Part shown: in pieces, positions 59,775 to 64,000 of the stretch
Numbering within the stretch: the first letter of the stretch is position 1
Layout of the letters: each line of letters opens with the position of its first letter
Assembly: GCF_004345665.1 (NCBI RefSeq)
Contig: NZ_SLWR01000016.1
Span: 1 to 64,000 of the forward strand
Length of the DNA stretch: 64,000 nt
Source: Kribbella antiqua
GTDB taxonomy: Bacteria; Actinomycetota; Actinomycetes; Propionibacteriales; Kribbellaceae
Direction: 5' to 3'
Position numbers and translations under genes: made by a program
Notes under the pieces: model-generated
The model's database searches: none
Told to the model about the DNA's origin: nothing
The model's input: the letters and a program-made list of their open reading frames with translations, nothing else

Positions 59775-60326
59775 ATGGCCGACGAGTATGCCGCTCTGAC
59801 CGGCGACTACACGATCGACACCGCGCACAGCCGGGTCGGGTTCGTCGCCCGGCACGCGATGGTGACGAAGGTGCGGGGGTCGTTCAACGAGTTCGAGGGG
59901 GCGATTCACCTCGACGGTGAGAACCCGGCGAACTCGTCCGGGCGGGTGATTATTCAGGCCAAGAGCATCGACACGCGCAACGGCCAGCGCGACGAACACC
60001 TGCGCAGCAACGACTTCCTGGCGATGGACGAGCACCCGGAGATCACCTTCGTGTCGACCGCGATCGCGCAGACCGGCGACGAGAACTTCACGGTGACCGG
60101 GGATCTGACGATCCGCGGGGTGACGAAGCCGCTCGAGATCCCGTTCGAGTACACGGGGTCGGCGACGGACCCGTTCGGCAATCAGCGGGTCGGTCTGGAA
60201 GGCTCGGTCGTGATCAACCGGAAGGACTTCGGCGTCAGCTGGAACGCCGCACTCGAAGGCGGCGGCGTCCTGGTCAGCGAGAAGGTCACCCTCGAGATCG
60301 AGGTGTCCGCGATCAAGAACACCTGA
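59775..60326 (+). CDS. YceI family protein (lipocalin-like, polyisoprenoid binding)
   Basis: A 183-residue cytoplasmic YceI protein without signal peptide. Family blocks: YTIDTAHSRVGFVARHAMVT at the start, GRVIIQAKSIDTRNGQRDEH, LRSNDFLAMDEHPEITF, and LTIRGVTKPLEIPFEY. It probably binds isoprenoid quinones or fatty-acid derivatives. GGAGGAG before ATG 59775. Confidence 0.9.
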   Translation: MADEYAALTGDYTIDTAHSRVGFVARHAMVTKVRGSFNEFEGAIHLDGENPANSSGRVIIQAKSIDTRNGQRDEHLRSNDFLAMDEHPEITFVSTAIAQTGDENFTVTGDLTIRGVTKPLEIPFEYTGSATDPFGNQRVGLEGSVVINRKDFGVSWNAALEGGGVLVSEKVTLEIEVSAIKNT

Positions 60327-60402
60327 GCGGTTCGCGTACGGCGAACCCACACCGGGTGCGCGCGTGCTCAGCTGGTAGAGCAGCTGGCTGTGGTCGCCGG
60401 CG

Positions 60403-60438
60403 AGATCCCGCGGTCGCCTGAGCGCGGCCGCGGGATCT
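60403..60438. terminator. Hairpin between yceI and the nuclease-like gene
   Basis: AGATCCCGCGG (60403-60413) and CCGCGGGATCT (60428-60438), 11-base perfect stem, between convergent genes. Confidence 0.7.
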
Positions 60439-60470
60439 CTGCTGACACGAGCGCCTGGTCACTCGCTGCC

Positions 60471-60974
60471 TTACGCGTGCCGGACCATTCGCTGCAGCAG
60501 GCCTTCGACCGCACCGCGCAGTTCGTTGTCGTGCTCGGGTCCCGACCAGACCACGACGCAGCCTTTGTCGCCCAGTTTGCTGGCGATCAGTTCGCGTGCC
60601 GGCGTCGGATCTCCTTGGTTGAGTACGACGACCAGTCGGCGCCCGTCGCGCTGCAGCCGATCGAGGAGCGGCGGCAGCGTGGAGCCCCGGAAGACTCCGG
60701 GATCGCTCTTCACCTTGGTCTCGACCATCACCCCGCGGCCGCGGACGACGAGGAGGAAGTCGGCTCGGTCGTGGGTGAACTCACGATCGTGATAGATCCG
60801 GGCTTTCGGCCAGAGTCGTTGCAGCGCTTCGTCGACGTCGGCGTCGTACCGCGCCGACAGTCGGCTCACCCGTGAGCTCGTCCCACGTGGACGGAACGCC
60901 TCAGGCGTACGGCGTCCACCACGACGGCGCGCGAACAGCGGCAACAACCAACGCCCAAACCTCGTGTCGATCAT
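60471..60974 (-). CDS. Orphan PD-(D/E)XK-like nuclease-fold protein
   Basis: A 167-residue protein. After a basic start, KARIYHDREFTHDRADFLLV and then RGVMVETKVKSDPG carry a D, then E-x-K as in restriction-endonuclease-like folds. A helix with LLDRLQRDGRRLVVVLNQGD follows. No helicase or methylase is beside it, so it is not part of a known restriction system. ATG 60974 is preferred over the longer frame. Function unproven. Confidence 0.55.
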   Translation of the reverse strand: MIDTRFGRWLLPLFARRRGGRRTPEAFRPRGTSSRVSRLSARYDADVDEALQRLWPKARIYHDREFTHDRADFLLVVRGRGVMVETKVKSDPGVFRGSTLPPLLDRLQRDGRRLVVVLNQGDPTPARELIASKLGDKGCVVVWSGPEHDNELRGAVEGLLQRMVRHA

Positions 60975-61442
60975 CGGCGGACCCCTCGACCTAGCCGGCA
61001 CTCATCCCCAGTCTCCCCACCCCGCCACAGCACCGAACCCGCCCACCCCGATCGTGATCCCACCTCCACAAACCCCACCCAGCCCCGCAACATCCACCGC
61101 AAGTCGTGCGGGGCGGGCGGCAGCCACAAACCCCACGCACTCCCGCAACATCCACCGCAAGTCGTGCGGGGCGGGCGGCAGCGCGGAGAGGGAGGCTCTC
61201 CGCGCTGCGGGGCTCCGGGCCGCGAGGTGTGCCGGGTGGCAGCGGCCGGAACGATATGCGCCCCCTGGCGGTGGCATCCGCCGGCCGCGTGGGCCGTGGG
61301 CAATGCCAGCCGTAGGTGGTTGACGCGCGGTGGCGGTTGGGTTGCAGTCAGCCGGAGATGGCTTGAGCGGCGGCCGGGCGGTGCTAGCCGACGGGTAGGT
61401 CGGCATGGGGTGCTGGCGGTGGGTTGGCCGGTGGTGGCGTGG
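60975..61442. repeat. Intergenic region with 58-base-period repeat
   Basis: Two perfect 41-base copies, 61084-61124 and 61142-61182 (starting CCCGCAACATCCACCGCAAG), lie 58 bases apart, and each holds a CCCGCA/TGCGGG hairpin. The rest is GC-rich with no believable gene. Confidence 0.7.
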
Positions 61443-62009
61443 TTAGCAGTTGGTGGGGGTGGTGCTGCCGCCGTCTACTACCCAGTGGCCTTGGAGTTGT
61501 TGGACTCGCATGTGGTCCAGCCAGCGGGTGGGGGTGGTGGCGGGGAGGACTGGCTTGCCTTTGGCGTCGATGGTGCGGGCTGCGGTGGTGTCGTAGCAGG
61601 CGCTGACGATGACGCCGTTGGATGCGAGGGTGCGTTTGGCCCAGAGCACCTTGGTGACGCCGGTGTTGTGCAGCTTCTTGGTGCGGTAGTACTTCGCCTG
61701 GGCGCTGATCGACTGGAACATCTTCGGCGTCATCACCGGTTCCAGTTGCTTGACCTTCCGTCCACCGCTGCGCATCATCACGTCGAGCGCGACCCGGTAG
61801 TCGTAGTACGCGTTCACGACCGGGTCGTCCGAGCCGGCTGCCTGCTCGGCCTCACCGGCACTGCCGGCCTCGTCGGCGAGGCCGTGCTTCGACGCCTTCT
61901 TGGCGCCGGGTGACGAGGCGGCGACGTCGGACGAGTCCTCGCTGCCGCAGCCGGAGAGCATCAAAACCGGGATCAGCGTGGCGGTCACCGCCAGGTTCCG
62001 AATGCGCAT
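61443..62009 (-). CDS. Secreted lipoprotein, unknown function
   Basis: A 188-residue lipoprotein: signal with lipobox LMLSGC (Cys 21), Ser/Ala-rich linker, and a domain like mce-associated or DUF small beta proteins (VVNAYYDYRVALDVMM, then QSISAQAKYYRTKKLHNTG, GHWVVDGG). GGAGG upstream of ATG 62009. A perfect CRP-type site lies about 128-145 bases upstream. Function unknown. Confidence 0.75.
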   Translation of the reverse strand: MRIRNLAVTATLIPVLMLSGCGSEDSSDVAASSPGAKKASKHGLADEAGSAGEAEQAAGSDDPVVNAYYDYRVALDVMMRSGGRKVKQLEPVMTPKMFQSISAQAKYYRTKKLHNTGVTKVLWAKRTLASNGVIVSACYDTTAARTIDAKGKPVLPATTPTRWLDHMRVQQLQGHWVVDGGSTTPTNC

Positions 62010-62070
62010 GGTGTCCGAACCTCCTGTCGGGCGCGGCATGGCCGCTTGCACCGTCGGGCACACCCAGGAT

Positions 62071-62154
62071 GTGCACTGAGCACAGTGCACGCCGTCCGGC
62101 ACTGACCGTGTAACGCGGCGACACGGATCGTGGTCACTGTGACCTGAATCACAG
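62071..62154. promoter_or_regulatory. CRP-type site and palindromes upstream of the lipoprotein gene
   Basis: CTGTGA (62137-62142), six bases, TCACAG (62149-62154) is a perfect match to the CRP/FNR consensus TGTGA-N6-TCACA. A perfect palindrome GGTCACTGTGACC (62132-62144) overlaps it. A separate palindrome, GTGCACTG (62071-62078) with CAGTGCAC (62083-62090), lies nearer the gene. Confidence 0.65.
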
Positions 62155-62262
62155 CGACCCTCCAACCGGAGTACTGGATAAGGCTTCGCTCCGCGGCCGG
62201 AGGTGCCGGGCGCCCCCGATTCCTAGGCTCTAGTTGGCCGCTTCGGCGGTCAGTACACAGCT

Positions 62263-62670
62263 TCAGTCGAGGACTGCGGTCGCTTCGATCTCGACCAGGT
62301 GCTCGGGGACGTCCAGAGCCGCGACGCCGATCAGGGTGGTCGGCGGCACCGGAGTGACCCCCAGCGTCGCGGCCGCCCGGGAGATGCCCGCCAGGAGCGG
62401 GGTCATCTTGTCGGCAGTCCAGTCGACGACATAGAAGGTCAGTTTCGCGACGTCGTCGAAGGAACCGCCGGCCGCGTCCAGTGCGGCGGCGATGTTGAGG
62501 TAGCACCGCTCAACTTGCGCGGCGAGGTCGCCCTCGCCGACCGTGACGCCTTCCGCGTCCCAGGCGACCTGCCCGGCGATGAAGACCAGCTTCGAACCGG
62601 ACGCGATCGCCACTTGCCGGTAGACATCGATTTTCGGCAGTTCATCGGGATTCTTCAGGGTGATGGTCAT
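62263..62670 (-). CDS. RidA/YjgF-family protein
   Basis: A 135-residue trimeric-fold protein: KLVFIAGQVAWDAEGVTVGE, then YLNIAAALDAAGGSFDDVAK and LVEIEATAVL. True RidA enamine deaminases have an Arg just before the last beta strand (ARLPxxxxIEIE); here AALDVPEHLVEIE lacks it, so this looks like one of the non-catalytic or differently acting subfamilies. Divergent from an HxlR regulator. Confidence 0.85.
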   Translation of the reverse strand: MTITLKNPDELPKIDVYRQVAIASGSKLVFIAGQVAWDAEGVTVGEGDLAAQVERCYLNIAAALDAAGGSFDDVAKLTFYVVDWTADKMTPLLAGISRAAATLGVTPVPPTTLIGVAALDVPEHLVEIEATAVLD

Positions 62671-62719
62671 GCTGTCCGCCTCCTTGTCCAGGCTCCTGTA
62701 AGCCCGTGTTCGTCAAACC

Positions 62720-62787
62720 AGACCACGTGGTCTCTTGTAGTTACTCAGGAACTGTAGGAGAGTGTGCGTTGGTATGGAAGAACGCAC
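62720..62787. promoter_or_regulatory. Operators between ridA-like and hxlR genes
   Basis: AGACCACGTGGTCT (62720-62733) is a perfect 14-base palindrome. GTGCGTT (62764-62770) and AACGCAC (62781-62787) form a second dyad with a ten-base spacer, 23 bases before the HxlR ATG at 62810. Both probably serve the HxlR-type regulator. Confidence 0.55.
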
Positions 62788-62809
62788 TTTTCCGTGACTG
62801 GGGAACCTG

Positions 62810-63190
62810 ATGGTGACCAAGCAGTTCAGCGGCTCGGCCGAGGATGCCGACCTGCGGCGCGCCGATTCCCTGGCGCGGGAGATCTTCTCCGACGTTGCCA
62901 ACAAGTGGGCACTGTTGATCATCGAAGCCCTGGGGGAGGGCACCCTGCGCTTCAGCGAGCTGCGCAGCCGGGTCGAGGGCATCAGCCACAAGATGCTCAC
63001 CCAGAACCTGCGCATGCTGGAGCGCAACGGCCTTGCCGAGCGGACCGTCTACCCCACCGTCCCGCCCCGGGTCGAGTACACGCTCACCGAAGCGGGCCAC
63101 GGACTGCGGGCAACGGTCGACGGGATGTGCGATTGGACCTACCGGTACTTCCGGCACATCGAGACCGCCCGGCGGCGCTTCGAAGCCTGA
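62810..63190 (+). CDS. HxlR-family transcriptional regulator
   Basis: A 126-residue winged-helix regulator: DVANKWALLIIEALGEGTLR, FSELRSRVEGISHKMLTQNL, RMLERNGLAERTVYPTVPPR, EYTLTEAGHGL, all typical. It lacks an extra Cys that would suggest redox sensing. Divergent from the RidA-like gene, which it probably represses. Confidence 0.9.
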   Translation: MVTKQFSGSAEDADLRRADSLAREIFSDVANKWALLIIEALGEGTLRFSELRSRVEGISHKMLTQNLRMLERNGLAERTVYPTVPPRVEYTLTEAGHGLRATVDGMCDWTYRYFRHIETARRRFEA

Positions 63191-63214
63191 CGGTGGTGAA
63201 TGCGGAGCGATGAC

Positions 63215-63580
63215 ATGGAGTCGTTGGAGCGCCTGCGCACACTCTGCCTGGCTCTGCCGGAGGTGACCGAGCGGCTGAGCCACGGCGAGCCGACGTGGTT
63301 CGTGCGGGGGAAGAAGACGTTCGTGATGTTCGCCGACCAGCATCATGACGAACGGGTCGGCTTCTGGTGTGCAGCGGCTCCCGGGGTGCAGGAGGCGCTG
63401 GTGGCCGAGGACCCGGAGCATTTCTTCCGGCCGCCGTACGTCGGTCATCGCGGTTGGCTCGGCGTCTACCTGGACGTGGAACTCGTCGACTGGGAGCACC
63501 TCGAGGACCTGGTCGAGGGCGCCTATCGCCAGATCGCTCCCAAGACACTGATCGCCCAGCTGGATGAGGACCACCGATAG
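63215..63580 (+). CDS. MmcQ/YjbR-type DNA-binding-like protein
   Basis: A 121-residue protein with the MmcQ/YjbR pattern: LALPEVTERLSHGEPTWFVR, GKKTFVMFADQHHDERVGFW, VGHRGWLGVYLDVELVDWEH, then a helix RQIAPKTLIAQL. Members share a CyaY-like fold and are linked to DNA binding. ATG 63215 has GGAG seven bases upstream; ATG 63200 is in frame. Confidence 0.85.
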   Translation: MESLERLRTLCLALPEVTERLSHGEPTWFVRGKKTFVMFADQHHDERVGFWCAAAPGVQEALVAEDPEHFFRPPYVGHRGWLGVYLDVELVDWEHLEDLVEGAYRQIAPKTLIAQLDEDHR

Positions 63581-63589
63581 GGTGACGCG

Positions 63590-64000
63590 GTGGGCAAGGG
63601 TGAAGTGAGGCTGGCGGTCGGGCAGCGACTGGCTATTGCGTTGGCGTTCGGCAGTTCAGCCGCTGTCATGGTGCTGGAGCTGGTGTCGCTGCGGCTGGTG
63701 GCGCCGTACATCGGGCTGACGCTGGAAACGAACACTGCGGTCATCGGCGTCGCGCTGGCGGCGATTGCGACCGGTGCGGCTCTGGGCGGGCGGTACGCGG
63801 ACGCCGTGCCGCCGCAGAAGACGCTGGGGCCGCTGATGCTGTTCGGTGGTGCGCTGGTGATGCTGATCCTCCCGGTCGTCCGCTGGACCGGTGAGGCAGT
63901 GCGTGGCGGCGGCAGCAACCTGGTGTTCCTCGTCCTCGCTGTCGCATTGTTCGTGCCTGCATCGCTGCTGGCGGCTGTGACGCCGATGGTGACCAAGCTG
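63590..64000 (+). CDS. Membrane spermidine-synthase-like protein, N-terminal part
   Basis: A frame open to the window end (137 codons) starts with GTG 63590, ten bases after the MmcQ-like gene. It encodes four hydrophobic spans (AIALAFGSSAAVMVLELVSL, LETNTAVIGVALAAIATGAA, MLFGGALVMLILPVVRW, LVFLVLAVALFVPASLLAAV). The LELVSLRLVAPYIGL and LGGRYADAVP lines are those of fused MFS/spermidine synthase proteins, whose methyltransferase-like domain would follow. Truncated by the window. Confidence 0.75.
   Translation, partial: MGKGEVRLAVGQRLAIALAFGSSAAVMVLELVSLRLVAPYIGLTLETNTAVIGVALAAIATGAALGGRYADAVPPQKTLGPLMLFGGALVMLILPVVRWTGEAVRGGGSNLVFLVLAVALFVPASLLAAVTPMVTKL

Noticed and set aside
60362..60395. 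tRNA-like stretch GTGCTCAGCTGGTAGAGCAG
   Set aside because: It resembles only the D-arm of a tRNA; no anticodon arm, TpsiC arm or acceptor stem can be drawn. It could be a fragment, but not a tRNA gene.

Overview
The window is GC-rich actinobacterial DNA with strongly G/C-ending codons, many GTG starts, frequent ATGA/GTGA stop-start overlaps and very frequent GTAC words inside genes. Gene content (SARP regulator, WYL regulator, actinobacterial Rhs, paired AddA/AddB-like proteins, LLM oxidoreductase) suggests a soil Propionibacteriales/Nocardioidaceae-type organism, perhaps Kribbella; this is inference from style, not a search. I see no rRNA, intact tRNA, CRISPR, integrase or insertion sequence.

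Layout. 0.45-5.6 kb: a purine-oxidation operon (xanthine dehydrogenase FAD, 2Fe-2S and molybdenum subunits) with an 8-oxoguanine-deaminase-like amidohydrolase placed between the small and large subunits; a 19-codon fossil before the deaminase looks like the old start of the large subunit. 5.6-9.45 kb: a repeat-rich, gene-poor zone with palindromic elements, tandem repeats and a TetR remnant around an epoxide hydrolase and its divergent WYL regulator, which share a perfect operator. 9.45-25.9 kb: a two-component system, membrane proteins, methyltransferase, secreted hydrolase, DMT exporter/LysR pair, an acidic paralogous protein pair, a small reductase pair, a SARP-type regulator and an LLM-hemerythrin fusion.

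26-31.9 kb: a secreted Rhs/YD-repeat protein whose toxin tip lies out of frame with the shell, an immunity-like gene, a frameshifted small gene and a DNA/RNA methylase. 32-41 kb: DUF4291, a LysE exporter, an AddAB-like helicase-nuclease pair, a small membrane protein and a VOC protein.

41-47 kb is the most interesting part: a tightly packed six-gene cassette with an FtsK/SpoIIIE-like ATPase, a coiled-coil membrane protein, an 86-residue helical protein of WXG100-like size, a 414-residue protein ending in a CdiA-CT-like nuclease domain, and two tandem homologous immunity-like proteins. I infer a polymorphic-toxin system served by a minimal type-VII-like ATPase.

47-64 kb: small hypothetical genes, an epimerase-like protein, phosphoesterase, permuted papain-like peptidase, a DnaQ-TerB-BRCT protein, orotate phosphoribosyltransferase, an aldehyde dehydrogenase remnant, a TetR-controlled four-enzyme cluster behind a clear promoter/operator, an FBP zinc-finger protein, YceI, an orphan PD-(D/E)XK-like protein, a lipoprotein behind a perfect CRP-type site, RidA/HxlR, an MmcQ-like protein and the start of a membrane spermidine-synthase-like protein cut by the window end.
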